From Sporosarcina sp. P2 (GTDB lineage Bacteria > Bacillota > Bacilli > Bacillales_A > Planococcaceae), in assembly GCF_002743255.1 (NCBI RefSeq), contig NZ_PDYY01000003.1, positions 204,454 through 268,453 of the forward strand: 64,000 nt of DNA. Reading direction: 5' to 3'. Of the stretch, positions 1 through 10,468 are shown one piece after another. The notes below the pieces were generated by a model that saw nothing but the letters and a program-made list of their open reading frames with translations, did not search any database and was not told the DNA's origin. Position numbers and translations under genes: made by a program. Every line of letters starts with the position of its first letter. Positions within the stretch are counted from its first letter, which is position 1.

Positions 1-44
1 TTTTATATCGGTATAAGTGACCCTAATTACCAGGAGGTGTCAAC

Positions 45-545
45 ATGAGCAAAATTTTAGAAGCTAAACAAGCGGTCGTGTCAGAAGTTGCTGACAAGCT
101 GCAATCAGCAGCATCTGTAGTAGTTGTCGATTACCGTGGTCTTACGGTTTCACAAGTTACAGAACTGCGTAAACAACTTCGTGAAGCGGGCATCGAGTTC
201 AAAGTTTATAAAAACTCAATGGTGCGTCGTGCGACGGTAGTTGCAGGACTAGAAGGTTTGAACGAAAACTTGACAGGTCCAAACGCTATCGCCTTCTCTA
301 CGGAAGACGTAGTAGCGCCAGCTAAAATCTTAAATGATTTCGCTAAAAAGAACGACAAGCTTGAAATTAAAGCGGGTGTGATCGAAGGAAACGTTGCATC
401 AGCTGAAGATGTGAAAGCATTGGCTACTCTACCGTCTCGCGATGGTCTACTATCTATGCTACTCAGCGTTCTTCAAGCGCCAGTACGAAACTTTGCACTT
501 GCTACGAAAGCAGTTGCAGAACAAAAAGAAGAGCAAGGTGCTTAA
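45..545 (+). CDS. rplJ: 50S ribosomal protein L10
   Basis: L10 anchors the L7/L12 dimers at the base of the ribosomal stalk. The 166-residue product is the usual length, starts MSKILEAKQ and contains the N-terminal RNA-binding segment [22 protein letters not shown] strong ribosome binding site (aggaggtg, 32-39) precedes the ATG. It lies 67 bases upstream of rplL, its stalk partner. Known L10 operons are autoregulated by L10 binding to a leader; that leader would lie mostly outside the window, so only its last bases are visible. Confidence 0.97.
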   Translation: MSKILEAKQAVVSEVADKLQSAASVVVVDYRGLTVSQVTELRKQLREAGIEFKVYKNSMVRRATVVAGLEGLNENLTGPNAIAFSTEDVVAPAKILNDFAKKNDKLEIKAGVIEGNVASAEDVKALATLPSRDGLLSMLLSVLQAPVRNFALATKAVAEQKEEQGA

Positions 546-612
546 TTTCGCATCTTGACAGTGACCGGAAAAAACTAGCCGGTTAAATACAACTTTCCAG
601 GAGGAACTTAAA

Positions 613-972
613 ATGACTAATGCACAAATTTTAGACGCAATCAAAGAAATGACAGTTCTTGAACTAAACGACCTTGTTAAAGCAATCGAAGAAGAATTCG
701 GCGTAACAGCAGCAGCACCTGTTGCAGCAGCTGGAGCAGTTGCGGAAGCAGCTGAAGAGCAAACTGAATTCGATGTAATCCTAGCATCAGCTGGAGATCA
801 AAAAATCAAAGTTATCAAAGCAGTTCGTGAAATCACTGGCCTAGGCTTGAAAGAAGCTAAAGCTCTTGTAGACGAAGCTCCTAAAGCTGTTAAAGAAGCA
901 GCAACTAAAGAAGAAGCAGAAGAAATGAAAGCTAAACTTGAAGAAGTTGGCGCATCTGTAGAATTTAAGTAA
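613..972 (+). CDS. rplL: 50S ribosomal protein L7/L12
   Basis: L7/L12 is the acidic stalk protein that recruits translational GTPases. The 119-residue protein has the N-terminal dimerisation helix, an Ala-rich hinge (about 35-50) and the C-terminal domain with the [15 protein letters not shown] helix that contacts elongation factors. The ribosome binding site aggaggaac lies 6-14 bases upstream. The operon ends at a strong terminator just downstream. Confidence 0.97.
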   Translation: MTNAQILDAIKEMTVLELNDLVKAIEEEFGVTAAAPVAAAGAVAEAAEEQTEFDVILASAGDQKIKVIKAVREITGLGLKEAKALVDEAPKAVKEAATKEEAEEMKAKLEEVGASVEFK

Positions 973-988
973 TTTCTACTTCCTTGAG

Positions 989-1018
989 AAAAGCCCGTCT
1001 ATCTGACGGGCTTTTTTC
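989..1018 (+). terminator. Rho-independent terminator after rplL
   Basis: A perfect 11-bp stem (989-999 with 1005-1015) closes a 5-base loop, and its 3' arm runs into a T-rich tract. It ends the rplJL transcript before the methyltransferase gene. Confidence 0.9.
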
Positions 1019-1061
1019 TTCATATACAGATAATGTAACTCTACGCAGGAGGTATATATAT

Positions 1062-1664
1062 ATGGGAGAGCATTATTACTCAAAAAACCCTCAAGTTTCA
1101 AGTGCCCCCAAGCAGTGGAAGGCTGAGATTCGTAACAAAGTTTTTTTATTCACGACAGATGCTGGTGTATTTAGTAAAGGTAGTGTAGATGAAGGATCAA
1201 AATTGCTCGCTGAGACGTTTAAAGTGCCGTCCGTCGGGGGAGACTTCTTGGAAATAGGGTGCGGTTATGGACCGATTGCGTTGTCCATTGCGTCAGATTT
1301 CCCTGAGCGGCTTGTCCACATGGTAGATGTTAATGAGCGGGCGTTAGCTCTTTCTGAAATAAATGCCCAACAAAACAAGATCGTCAATATAAAAATTTAT
1401 GAGAGTAGTGGAGTTGATCAAGTACAATCTGATGGCTTTGCTGCGATTATAACAAATCCTCCTATTCGAGCAGGTAAGCAAACAGTCTTTTCATTTTACG
1501 ACGGTGCTTATGAAAAATTGGCTTTGGGTGGCGAACTATGGGTTGTCATTCAAAAGAAACAAGGGGCGCCATCCACAATAGACTACTTGAAGAAGTTGTT
1601 TGGTAATGTGGACACAGTTGCTAAGAAAAAAGGCTACTTTATTTTGGTAGCGAAAAAAGTTTGA
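1062..1664 (+). CDS. rsmC: Class I SAM methyltransferase, RsmC-like (YbxB)
   Basis: This is a predicted S-adenosylmethionine-dependent methyltransferase of the RsmC/small-domain family, related to enzymes that methylate guanine in 16S rRNA. The 200-residue protein shows SAM motif I (LEIGCGYGPIALSIA) and the NPP catalytic motif (ITNPPIRAGK). The frame stays open to 984, but the ATG at 1062 is preceded by aggaggt and matches the family N-terminus (HYYSKNPQV), so the shorter start is chosen. The gene sits between rplL and rpoB as in Bacillus. The exact rRNA target is not shown by the sequence. Confidence 0.88.
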   Translation: MGEHYYSKNPQVSSAPKQWKAEIRNKVFLFTTDAGVFSKGSVDEGSKLLAETFKVPSVGGDFLEIGCGYGPIALSIASDFPERLVHMVDVNERALALSEINAQQNKIVNIKIYESSGVDQVQSDGFAAIITNPPIRAGKQTVFSFYDGAYEKLALGGELWVVIQKKQGAPSTIDYLKKLFGNVDTVAKKKGYFILVAKKV

Positions 1665-1689
1665 CAGGATCGATATCTTATAGTAGCAT
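1661..1689 (+). promoter_or_regulatory. Candidate sigma-A promoter for rpoBC
   Basis: A consensus -35 box TTGACA (1661-1666) overlaps the stop codon of the methyltransferase gene. A 17-base spacer separates it from TAGCAT (1684-1689, 4/6 match to the -10 box). It would give a leader of roughly 200 bases before rpoB. Confidence 0.45.
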
Positions 1690-1721
1690 TATTAAATGCA
1701 TAAATATTTATATTGCAGCTG

Positions 1722-1759
1722 TATGCCCTTTTGTGTGATGTAGTAGAGGAAAAGGCATA
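1722..1759 (+). promoter_or_regulatory. rpoB leader hairpin
   Basis: Bases 1722-1732 (tatgccctttt) pair with 1750-1759 (aaaaggcata), leaving one bulged C. No T-tract follows, so this is not itself a terminator. It lies in the leader between the candidate promoter and the terminator-like hairpin at 1788, so it could take part in attenuation. Confidence 0.4.
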
Positions 1760-1787
1760 TTGATGTTTGGATAAAGATTGTGAAATC

Positions 1788-1829
1788 GAAAATGAGCTCT
1801 TGTCGGAACTCGTTTTCTTTTTGTTTTTT
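1788..1829 (+). terminator. Terminator-like hairpin in the rpoB leader
   Basis: A 9-bp stem with one G-T pair (1788-1796 with 1809-1817) is followed by a long T-rich run. It lies 65 bases before the rpoB start. Its position suggests attenuation of rpoBC transcription or a barrier to read-through from upstream. Confidence 0.6.
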
Positions 1830-1893
1830 CGAAGTCACAGCGGAATTTCTGATTTTGCAAAAACTAATATTGTCTTAATGAGGGGTGAATGAG

Positions 1894-4800
1894 TTGACAG
1901 GTCATTTAGTTCAGTATGGTCAACATCGTCAGCGTAGAAGTTTCGCGCGAATCAAAGAAGTACTCGATTTACCAAATTTGATTGAAATTCAAACGGCATC
2001 TTACGAGTGGTTCTTAGAAGAGGGGTTACGTGAAATGTTCCGGGATATTTCTCCTATCCAGGATTTCACAGGTAACTTGTCCTTGGAATTTATCGATTAC
2101 AAACTGGGTGATCCCAAATATCCAGTAGACGAATCAAAAGAGCGCGATGTGACATATGCCGCACCACTTCGTGTAAAAGTACGTCTTCATAACCAGGAAA
2201 CCGGCGATGTGAAGGAACAAGACGTTTTCATGGGAGATTTCCCGCTCATGACGGAAAATGGAACATTCATTATTAACGGTGCTGAGCGTGTTATTGTATC
2301 ACAGCTCGTTCGTTCGCCAAGTGTTTACTACAATGATAAGACGGACAAAAATGGTAAGCGAGGATTTGGCGCTACTGTTATTCCGAACCGTGGAGCGTGG
2401 CTTGAGTATGAAACAGATGCAAAAGATGTAGTACATGTCCGTATCGACCGTACTCGTAAGTTGCCAATCACTGTTTTATTGCGTGCATTAGGCTTCTCTA
2501 CTGATCAAGAAATTATCGACTTAATCGGCGATAATGAATATTTACGGAATTCATTAGAAAAAGATAATACCGAGACTTCAGAAAAAGCGATGCTTGAAAT
2601 CTATGAGCGACTTCGTCCAGGTGAACCACCAACACTAGACAGCGCAAGAAGTCTTTTATATTCACGTTTCTTCGATCCAAAGCGCTATGATTTGGCGAAT
2701 GTTGGGCGTTATAAAATGAATAAGAAGCTTCACTTGCAAAATCGACTGTTCAACCAAACGGCTGCTGAAACACTTGTCGACCCTGAAACAGGCGAGATTT
2801 TAGTGGAAAAGGATCAGCTGATCGACCGACGTACATTGGATAAATTACTACCATTTTTATCTCAAGGTATCAATACTGAGTCGATCGAACATGTAGGGTC
2901 TATATTGGAAGAGCCGATGGTTATTCAGACGCTAAAGATTTACGCACCGAAAAGTGAAGAAAAACAAGTAATTAATGTCATTTCTAACGCTGAAGTAGAC
3001 GAGTCTATTAAACATATTACCCCTTCAGATATCGTTGCTTCTATTAGTTATTTCTTCAACCTCTTGCATGGTGTAGGAAACACGGATGATATTGACCATC
3101 TTGGTAATCGTCGTTTGCGTTCTGTTGGTGAATTACTCCAAAACCAATTCCGTATCGGTCTTTCCCGTATGGAGCGTGTGGTTAAAGAGAGAATGTCTAT
3201 CAATGACACGCAATCTATAGTACCTCAACAATTGATCAATATTCGTCCTGTTATTGCATCAATTAAAGAGTTTTTCGGTAGCTCGCAGCTATCTCAGTTT
3301 ATGGACCAAACAAATCCATTGGCTGAATTGACACATAAGCGTCGTTTATCTGCACTAGGACCTGGTGGTTTGACTCGTGAGCGAGCAGGAATGGAAGTTC
3401 GTGACGTTCACTACTCTCATTATGGTCGTATGTGTCCGATAGAAACGCCAGAGGGACCGAACATTGGACTGATTAACTCGTTGTCTACATTCGCGAAAGT
3501 GAATCAATTTGGTTTCATTGAGACTCCTTATCGTAAAGTAGATCTAGAAACGGGTCGCGTTACTTCACAGATTGATTATTTAACAGCGGATATTGAAGAT
3601 AACTATGTAGTGGCTCAAGCAAACGCGTTGCTTGAGGAAGACGGATCATTTACGAATGAAGGCGTCGTAGGACGTTTCCAAGGGGATAACACTGTATTCC
3701 GTCGTGAACAAATGGATTATATGGATGTTTCGCCTAAGCAAGTTGTGTCAGCGGCTACTGCATGTATTCCTTTCCTAGAAAATGATGACTCTAACCGTGC
3801 ATTGATGGGTGCGAACATGCAACGTCAAGCAGTTCCTTTGTTAAATCCGGAAGCGCCATTTGTAGGTACAGGTATGGAGCATATTTCTGCACGTGATTCA
3901 GGAGCAGCTGTTGTTTCTAAATACCACGGTATTGTAGAACACGTAGAAGCTAAGGAGATTCGTATTCGCCGTATTGAAGAAGTGGGCGGTAAAGAAGTCA
4001 AGGGTGACCTTGTCGTTTGCCGTTTATCTAAATTCATTCGTTCGAACCAAGGAACTTGCTATAACCAACGTCCAATTGTAAAAGTTGGCGACCGTGTCAA
4101 ACCGCTTGATATTCTTGCGGACGGACCATCAATGGAACAGGGAGAACTCGCGCTTGGACGTAACGTTCTAACTGCGTTCATGACATGGGATGGTTACAAC
4201 TACGAAGATGCGATTATCATGAGTGAGCGTCTGGTGAAAGATGATGTATTCACGTCTGTTCATATTGAAGAATATGAATCGGAGGCACGTGATACGAAGC
4301 TTGGGCCAGAAGAAATCACGCGTGATATTCCAAACGTCGGAGAAGATGCATTACGCAACTTGGATGACAGAGGAATTATTCGTATCGGTGCAGAAGTACG
4401 AGATGGAGATATCTTGGTCGGTAAAGTAACGCCTAAGGGTGTTACGGAATTGACTGCGGAAGAACGTCTTCTACATGCAATCTTTGGGGAAAAAGCACGT
4501 GAAGTCCGCGATACTTCATTACGTGTCCCTCATGGAGCAGGCGGAATAGTTCTGGATGTCAAAGTCTTCAACCGTGAAGATGGCGATGAGCTATCTCCAG
4601 GAGTAAATCAGTTAGTACGAGTATATATCGTACAGAAGCGTAAAATCTCTGTTGGAGATAAGATGGCAGGACGTCACGGTAATAAGGGGGTTATTTCCCG
4701 AATCTTACCTGAGTCGGAAATGCCGTTCCTTCCAGATGGTACACCGATCGATGTTATGTTAAATCCACTAGGTGTTCCGTCACGTATGAATATCGGACAG

Positions 4801-5430
4801 GTTCTTGAAATGCATCTTGGTATGGCTGCGCGTAGTCTAGGTATTCACACTGCATCTCCTGTATTTGACGGTGCAAACGAAGAAGACGTTTGGGCTACAA
4901 TGGAAGAAGCAGGAATGGACCGTGACGGTAAAACCATGCTATACGATGGTCGTTCAGGTGAACCATTTGATAACCGTGTATCAGTCGGCGTTATGTACTT
5001 GATCAAACTTGCCCACATGGTAGATGATAAGTTGCACGCACGATCTACTGGACCATACTCACTCGTTACACAGCAACCACTCGGCGGTAAAGCCCAGTTC
5101 GGTGGACAGCGTTTCGGGGAAATGGAAGTATGGGCGCTAGAAGCATATGGTGCCGCTTATACATTGCAAGAAATTTTAACAGTCAAATCCGATGACGTCG
5201 TAGGACGTGTGAAGACATACGAAGCGATTGTTAAAGGTGATAGCGTACCTCAACCAGGTGTACCGGAATCATTTAAAGTACTAATCAAAGAACTTCAAAG
5301 TTTAGGGTTAGATGTGAAGATGTTGACGGAAGACTTCGAAGAAATTGAGTTACGTGATTTAGACGACGAAGAAGACTTGCAACCAACTGACGCATTGAAC
5401 TTGATTAAAGAAGATCAACCGATCGCCTAA
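1894..5430 (+). CDS. rpoB: RNA polymerase beta subunit
   Basis: RpoB forms half of the RNA polymerase catalytic cleft. The product begins [16 protein letters not shown], matching Bacillus RpoB, which also starts at TTG; here TTG at 1894 sits 6-8 bases after aggggtga. A GTG at 1885 in the same frame is too close to that ribosome binding site. The rifampicin region ([20 protein letters not shown] then [10 protein letters not shown]) carries the usual sensitive-type residues. The C-terminus ends with the conserved core plus a short acidic tail ([14 protein letters not shown]), shorter than in B. subtilis. rpoC follows after 175 bases. Confidence 0.97.
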   Translation: MTGHLVQYGQHRQRRSFARIKEVLDLPNLIEIQTASYEWFLEEGLREMFRDISPIQDFTGNLSLEFIDYKLGDPKYPVDESKERDVTYAAPLRVKVRLHNQETGDVKEQDVFMGDFPLMTENGTFIINGAERVIVSQLVRSPSVYYNDKTDKNGKRGFGATVIPNRGAWLEYETDAKDVVHVRIDRTRKLPITVLLRALGFSTDQEIIDLIGDNEYLRNSLEKDNTETSEKAMLEIYERLRPGEPPTLDSARSLLYSRFFDPKRYDLANVGRYKMNKKLHLQNRLFNQTAAETLVDPETGEILVEKDQLIDRRTLDKLLPFLSQGINTESIEHVGSILEEPMVIQTLKIYAPKSEEKQVINVISNAEVDESIKHITPSDIVASISYFFNLLHGVGNTDDIDHLGNRRLRSVGELLQNQFRIGLSRMERVVKERMSINDTQSIVPQQLINIRPVIASIKEFFGSSQLSQFMDQTNPLAELTHKRRLSALGPGGLTRERAGMEVRDVHYSHYGRMCPIETPEGPNIGLINSLSTFAKVNQFGFIETPYRKVDLETGRVTSQIDYLTADIEDNYVVAQANALLEEDGSFTNEGVVGRFQGDNTVFRREQMDYMDVSPKQVVSAATACIPFLENDDSNRALMGANMQRQAVPLLNPEAPFVGTGMEHISARDSGAAVVSKYHGIVEHVEAKEIRIRRIEEVGGKEVKGDLVVCRLSKFIRSNQGTCYNQRPIVKVGDRVKPLDILADGPSMEQGELALGRNVLTAFMTWDGYNYEDAIIMSERLVKDDVFTSVHIEEYESEARDTKLGPEEITRDIPNVGEDALRNLDDRGIIRIGAEVRDGDILVGKVTPKGVTELTAEERLLHAIFGEKAREVRDTSLRVPHGAGGIVLDVKVFNREDGDELSPGVNQLVRVYIVQKRKISVGDKMAGRHGNKGVISRILPESEMPFLPDGTPIDVMLNPLGVPSRMNIGQVLEMHLGMAARSLGIHTASPVFDGANEEDVWATMEEAGMDRDGKTMLYDGRSGEPFDNRVSVGVMYLIKLAHMVDDKLHARSTGPYSLVTQQPLGGKAQFGGQRFGEMEVWALEAYGAAYTLQEILTVKSDDVVGRVKTYEAIVKGDSVPQPGVPESFKVLIKELQSLGLDVKMLTEDFEEIELRDLDDEEDLQPTDALNLIKEDQPIA

Positions 5431-5475
5431 AGCAGATAGTGCTGATATGAAATGTAAATAAAACAAACAAAAATG

Positions 5476-5513
5476 AATAGAAGAGGGCTTCGAGCACCCT
5501 CTTCTATTTTATT
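5476..5513 (+). terminator. Terminator-like hairpin between rpoB and rpoC
   Basis: A perfect 12-bp stem (5476-5487 with 5497-5508) with a 9-base loop runs into a T-rich end. It separates two genes whose products are needed in equal amounts, so it is either leaky or serves as an RNA processing or stability element. Confidence 0.7.
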
Positions 5514-5605
5514 CAGTAAGAAGAATGTCTTACATGAATGTACTACTACAAGTTAAGTTGACTGATAAGCCGTTATGGCGATTAGACTAAAGGGAGGTTG
5601 GCTCC

Positions 5606-8600
5606 TTGATAGATGTTAATAATTTTGAGTATATGAAAATTGGCCTTGCTTCACCTGACAAGATTCGTTCTTGGTCGTATGGAGAAGTAAAAAAACCTGA
5701 AACGATCAATTACCGTACATTAAAGCCTGAGAAAGACGGATTATTCTGTGAGAGAATCTTCGGTCCGACGAAAGATTGGGAATGTCACTGTGGTAAATAT
5801 AAGCGAGTCCGTTATAAGGGCGTTGTTTGTGATCGTTGTGGCGTAGAGGTAACGCGTCAAAAAGTCCGTCGCGAACGAATGGGACATATTGAGCTTGCGG
5901 CACCTGTCACACATATTTGGTACTTCAAAGGAATTCCGAGCCGTATGGGCTTGATTTTGGACATGACACCACGCGCATTGGAAGAGATTATCTACTTTGC
6001 ATCTTACGTAGTTGTAGAACCGGCAGATACTCCACTTGAACGCAAGCAATTGCTTTCTGAGAAAGAGTATCGCTTGTACCGTGAAAAGTATGGTTCCAAA
6101 TTCCAAGCTGCAATGGGAGCGGAAGCAATCGAGCAACTACTACGTGCAATCGACTTGGATAAGGAAACAGATTCGTTGAAAGAAGAGTTGAAAACAGTAC
6201 AAGGTCAGCGTCGTACACGCGCAATCCGACGTTTAGAAGTCGTGGAATCTTTCCGTAACTCTGGAAACCGTCCGGAATGGATGGTACTCGAAGTACTTCC
6301 AGTCATCCCCCCTGAATTGCGTCCTATGGTACAGCTAGACGGAGGGCGTTTTGCAACATCTGACTTGAATGATCTTTATCGTAGAGTTATTAACCGGAAT
6401 AACCGTCTAAAGCGTCTATTGGATTTAGGAGCACCCGGCATTATCGTCCAGAACGAGAAGCGTATGCTTCAAGAAGCGGTAGATGCACTTGTAGATAATG
6501 GTCGTCGTGGAAGACCTGTAACAGGTCCAGGAAACCGTCCATTGAAATCACTTTCTCATATGCTAAAAGGTAAGCAAGGGCGTTTCCGCCAGAACTTACT
6601 TGGTAAACGTGTAGACTATTCTGGTCGTTCGGTTATCGTAGTAGGTCCTAACTTAAAAATGTACCAATGCGGTCTGCCTAAGGAAATGGCGATCGAGCTA
6701 TTTAAGCCGTTCGTTATGAAGGAATTAGTGGAACGTAACTTGGCGCATAACATCAAAAGTGCTAAACGTAAGATTGAACGTCTTCATTCCGAAGTATGGG
6801 ATGTATTGGAAGACGTCATCAAAGAACATCCAGTGCTTCTTAACCGAGCACCGACACTTCACCGTCTGGGGATACAGGCGTTCGAACCGATACTGGTCGA
6901 GGGGCGTGCGATTACGTTACACCCGCTCGTATGTACAGCTTACAACGCTGACTTCGATGGTGACCAAATGGCTGTTCACGTACCACTATCCGCTGAAGCT
7001 CAAGCTGAAGCACGTCTATTGATGCTAGCTGCTCAAAACATTTTGAACCCGAAAGACGGAAAACCAGTTGTAACTCCTTCACAGGATATGGTTCTTGGAA
7101 ACTATTACTTAACAGTCGAGCGAAAAAATGCGGCTGGAGAAGGTTCTGTGTTTAGTGATCCGAATGAAGCGTTAATCGCATATCAAACAGGACATGTTCA
7201 CTTACATTCCCGCATCGCGGTACAGGCTGGCAGTATTAACAACCCAACGTTTACGGATAAACAAAATAGTCAGCTATTGTTAACGACTGTAGGTAAAATC
7301 ATTTTCAATGAGATTTTACCGGAAACGTTTCCGTACATCAACGAACCGACGAATCATAACTTGCAGGTAGAAACACCTGACAAGTACTTCATCGACGGAA
7401 CAGTAAATGTTAAGGAACACCTGCAAGAAGCAGAACTAATCACGCCGTTCAAAAAAGCAATCCTTGGGGAAATTATCGCGGAAATCTTCCGTCGCTTCCA
7501 CATTACAGAAACTTCTAGAATGTTGGATAGAATGAAAAACCTAGGATTTAAATATTCTACTCGTGCTGGAATTACAATCGGTATTTCCGATATCGTGGTC
7601 TTGCCGAATAAAGCAGAAATTCTTCATGAAGCACAAGAAAAAGTTGATAAAGTCACGCAGCAGTTCCGACGTGGTTTAATTACCGAGGAAGAGCGTTATG
7701 ATCGTGTCATCTCTTATTGGAGCCATGCGAAGGATATCATTCAGAATAAGCTAATGGATTCATTGGATATTGAAAACCCGATCTTCATGATGAGTGACTC
7801 CGGAGCCCGTGGTAACGCATCAAACTTTACACAACTTGCTGGTATGCGTGGACTAATGGCCAACCCGGCTGGACGGATTATCGAACTTCCGATCAAATCT
7901 TCCTTCCGTGAAGGTCTGACAGTACTCGAATACTTTATCTCTACACACGGTGCACGTAAAGGTCTTGCCGATACAGCACTGAAGACTGCCGATTCAGGTT
8001 ACTTGACTCGTCGTCTCGTAGACGTAGCGCAAGATGTTATCGTTCGTGAAGAAGATTGCGGAACAGACCGTGGTCTTGCAATTACTGCATTAACCGAAGG
8101 AAATGAAATGATCGAAACATTGTTTGAGCGTATTGAAGGCCGTCACACGAAGAAGACTATCAAACATCCGGAAACGGGTGAAGTCATTCTTGCGAAAAAC
8201 GGGTTGATTACTGCGGACATAGCGAACATAGTAATTCAAGCTGGTATCGAAGAAGTGACGATTCGTTCTGCATTTACATGTAATACGAAGCACGGCGTAT
8301 GTAAAAAATGTTACGGTATCAACTTAGCCACTGGAGAAACGGTAGAAGTAGGGGAAGCTGTGGGAATCATTGCAGCGCAATCTATCGGAGAGCCAGGAAC
8401 ACAGTTAACGATGCGTACATTCCACACAGGTGGAGTTGCCGGAGATGATATTACGCAAGGTCTTCCACGTATTCAGGAAATTTTTGAATCTCGTAATCCG
8501 AAAGGTGTAGCGGTTATTTCTGAAATTGCAGGTACTGTTATTGAAATTGATGAAATCCGTGAAGGCTTGAAAGAAATTACTATTGAAGGTGAAGTGGAAA

Positions 8601-9199
8601 CACGTAAATATCCTACGTTGTACAATGCGCGCTTGAAGGTAGAAGTAGGCGATGTGGTTGAGCGTGGGCAAACTATTACTGAAGGTTCTATTGACCCTAA
8701 ACAATTGATCGTTGTAAAAGACGTTTCAACTGTACAAGAGTATCTCTTGAAAGAAGTTCAAAAAGTCTACCGTATGCAAGGGGTAGAGATTGGTGATAAG
8801 CACGTTGAAGTAATGGTACGTCAAATGCTTCGAAAAGTTCGAGTAATTGAAGCAGGAGATACTGATCTTCTTCCGGGTTCATTATTGGACATTCACCAAT
8901 TCTCTGAAGCGAACGAAAAGGTGTTGTTAGCAGGTAAAGTCCCAGCTACCTCACGTCCGGTAATTCTCGGAATTACGAAAGCTTCACTTGAAACAGAATC
9001 ATTCTTGTCGGCCGCATCATTCCAGGAAACGACAAGAGTCCTTACAGATGCAGCTATTAAAGGTAAAACAGATGAGTTGCTAGGTCTGAAAGAAAACGTT
9101 ATTATCGGGAAATTGGTCCCTGCAGGTACTGGAATGCAGAGATACCGCCAAATAAAAATGCAACACGATCAAGTAGAAGAGACTATTCCAGCTGAATAA
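5606..9199 (+). CDS. rpoC: RNA polymerase beta' subunit
   Basis: RpoC carries the catalytic magnesium site of RNA polymerase. The 1197-residue protein starts with TTG after a strong agggagg and begins [20 protein letters not shown]. Visible motifs are the N-terminal zinc finger ([20 protein letters not shown]), the catalytic NADFDGDQM, the bridge/trigger region ([19 protein letters not shown]) and the second zinc cluster (DCGTDRG, then [13 protein letters not shown]). Length and ends match Bacillus RpoC. A strong terminator follows directly. Confidence 0.98.
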   Translation: MIDVNNFEYMKIGLASPDKIRSWSYGEVKKPETINYRTLKPEKDGLFCERIFGPTKDWECHCGKYKRVRYKGVVCDRCGVEVTRQKVRRERMGHIELAAPVTHIWYFKGIPSRMGLILDMTPRALEEIIYFASYVVVEPADTPLERKQLLSEKEYRLYREKYGSKFQAAMGAEAIEQLLRAIDLDKETDSLKEELKTVQGQRRTRAIRRLEVVESFRNSGNRPEWMVLEVLPVIPPELRPMVQLDGGRFATSDLNDLYRRVINRNNRLKRLLDLGAPGIIVQNEKRMLQEAVDALVDNGRRGRPVTGPGNRPLKSLSHMLKGKQGRFRQNLLGKRVDYSGRSVIVVGPNLKMYQCGLPKEMAIELFKPFVMKELVERNLAHNIKSAKRKIERLHSEVWDVLEDVIKEHPVLLNRAPTLHRLGIQAFEPILVEGRAITLHPLVCTAYNADFDGDQMAVHVPLSAEAQAEARLLMLAAQNILNPKDGKPVVTPSQDMVLGNYYLTVERKNAAGEGSVFSDPNEALIAYQTGHVHLHSRIAVQAGSINNPTFTDKQNSQLLLTTVGKIIFNEILPETFPYINEPTNHNLQVETPDKYFIDGTVNVKEHLQEAELITPFKKAILGEIIAEIFRRFHITETSRMLDRMKNLGFKYSTRAGITIGISDIVVLPNKAEILHEAQEKVDKVTQQFRRGLITEEERYDRVISYWSHAKDIIQNKLMDSLDIENPIFMMSDSGARGNASNFTQLAGMRGLMANPAGRIIELPIKSSFREGLTVLEYFISTHGARKGLADTALKTADSGYLTRRLVDVAQDVIVREEDCGTDRGLAITALTEGNEMIETLFERIEGRHTKKTIKHPETGEVILAKNGLITADIANIVIQAGIEEVTIRSAFTCNTKHGVCKKCYGINLATGETVEVGEAVGIIAAQSIGEPGTQLTMRTFHTGGVAGDDITQGLPRIQEIFESRNPKGVAVISEIAGTVIEIDEIREGLKEITIEGEVETRKYPTLYNARLKVEVGDVVERGQTITEGSIDPKQLIVVKDVSTVQEYLLKEVQKVYRMQGVEIGDKHVEVMVRQMLRKVRVIEAGDTDLLPGSLLDIHQFSEANEKVLLAGKVPATSRPVILGITKASLETESFLSAASFQETTRVLTDAAIKGKTDELLGLKENVIIGKLVPAGTGMQRYRQIKMQHDQVEETIPAE

Positions 9200-9200
9200 A

Positions 9201-9232
9201 AATAAACGGGACATCGCTCCCGTTTATTTTCT
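9201..9232 (+). terminator. Rho-independent terminator after rpoC
   Basis: A perfect 10-bp stem (9201-9210 with 9219-9228) has an 8-base loop and runs into ttttctt. It marks the end of the rpoBC unit. Confidence 0.88.
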
Positions 9233-9240
9233 TAAATTCG

Positions 9241-9269
9241 TTGACAAGTTATTGTAGAGATGATAATAT
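9241..9269 (+). promoter_or_regulatory. Sigma-A promoter of the str operon
   Basis: A consensus TTGACA (9241-9246), a 17-base spacer and TAATAT (9264-9269) lie directly after the rpoC terminator. The transcript would have a leader of about 220 bases before rpsL. Confidence 0.65.
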
Positions 9270-9363
9270 ACAAAAGGTTGATAGTTGTTGACCGTTAACT
9301 TTTCAGGAAGAAAAAACTCTTTCGAATAAGTACAAGGCGATAAGCAATCATCATTATAAAATA

Positions 9364-9430
9364 ACAGTAAGCAGAGATCTCTGGAGTTACTGTCACCCGT
9401 TTTTGTGTGTGCACGCACAAAAACTTTGTT
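9364..9430 (+). promoter_or_regulatory. Two hairpins in the str operon leader
   Basis: The first hairpin pairs acagtaa (9364-9370) with ttactgt (9387-9393) around an inner palindrome agagatctct. The second pairs gtttttgtg (9399-9407) with cacaaaaac (9416-9424) and is followed by a T-rich stretch, so it resembles an AT-rich terminator. Together they look like a structured regulatory leader for rpsL-rpsG-fusA-tuf. The ligand, if any, is unknown. Confidence 0.45.
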
Positions 9431-9495
9431 TTTACTTAAAAATGAACCACCTGGGTGTGTGGTATTATAAAAAACTTGGAAGGAGGAACAACCTG

Positions 9496-9915
9496 ATGCC
9501 TACAATTAATCAATTAGTCCGTAAACCTCGTAAATCGAAAACGGAAAATTCTAAGTCTCCGGCTCTAGGAAAAAGCTATAACAGCTTTAAAAAGTCTATG
9601 ACAAACGTGAACTCACCACAAAAAAGAGGTGTTTGTACACGTGTTGGTACTATGACTCCTAAGAAGCCGAACTCGGCGCTACGTAAGTATGCTCGTGTTC
9701 GTTTAACTAATACATTGGAAGTAAACGCATATATTCCAGGTGAAGGCCACAACTTGCAAGAACACAGTGTGGTACTAATCCGCGGAGGACGCGTAAAAGA
9801 CTTACCGGGTGTTCGTTACCATATCGTACGTGGGGCACTTGATACAGCTGGTGTTACTGGCCGTATGCAAAGCCGTTCAATGTATGGAGCTAAAAAGCCC
9901 AAAGTTAAGAAGTAA
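9496..9915 (+). CDS. rpsL: 30S ribosomal protein S12
   Basis: S12 sits at the decoding centre and controls accuracy. The open frame extends to 9403, but the ATG at 9496 follows aaggagga and gives the conserved start [13 protein letters not shown]. The 139-residue protein keeps [11 protein letters not shown] and [14 protein letters not shown], including the lysines whose replacement gives streptomycin resistance, so the allele looks sensitive. It is first in the str operon. The L7Ae-like gene usually found just upstream in Bacillus is missing. Confidence 0.97.
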   Translation: MPTINQLVRKPRKSKTENSKSPALGKSYNSFKKSMTNVNSPQKRGVCTRVGTMTPKKPNSALRKYARVRLTNTLEVNAYIPGEGHNLQEHSVVLIRGGRVKDLPGVRYHIVRGALDTAGVTGRMQSRSMYGAKKPKVKK

Positions 9916-9950
9916 TACAAAACTAACAATATTGAAAGGAGGAACTAATT

Positions 9951-10421
9951 ATGCCTCGTAAAGGTCCAGTAACAAAACGTGATGTACTACCTGATCCGAT
10001 TTATAATTCCAAGCTTGTAAGCCGCCTTATCAACAAAATGATGGTAGACGGTAAAAAAGGTACTTCTCAAAAGATTCTTTATGGAGCGTTCGAAATTATT
10101 AAAGAACGTTCTGGACAAGAACCAATCGAAGTATTCGAAGCAGCTTTAAATAATGTAATGCCAGTTCTTGAAGTGCGTGCTCGCCGCGTAGGTGGAGCTA
10201 ACTATCAAGTGCCGGTTGAAGTACGCCCTGAACGCCGTTCGACTCTAGGCCTTCGTTACCTTGTGAACTATTCACGTACACGTGGAGAAAAAACAATGGA
10301 AGAACGTCTAGCGAATGAAATTCTTGATGCATCAAATAACACAGGTGCTTCTGTTAAACGCCGTGAAGAAATGCATAAAATGGCTGAAGCCAACAGAGCA
10401 TTCGCTCACTATCGCTGGTAA
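9951..10421 (+). CDS. rpsG: 30S ribosomal protein S7
   Basis: S7 nucleates assembly of the 30S head. The 156-residue product starts [16 protein letters not shown], contains [15 protein letters not shown] and ends AHYRW, as usual in Firmicutes. A ribosome binding site aaaggagga precedes the ATG. It lies 35 bases after rpsL and 47 before fusA. S7 is the known autoregulator of the str operon in E. coli; nothing here shows whether this holds. Confidence 0.97.
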   Translation: MPRKGPVTKRDVLPDPIYNSKLVSRLINKMMVDGKKGTSQKILYGAFEIIKERSGQEPIEVFEAALNNVMPVLEVRARRVGGANYQVPVEVRPERRSTLGLRYLVNYSRTRGEKTMEERLANEILDASNNTGASVKRREEMHKMAEANRAFAHYRW

Positions 10422-10468
10422 GGTCGGATAAACAACAGCAGTAATCCGAAACGGAAGGAGATTACAAA

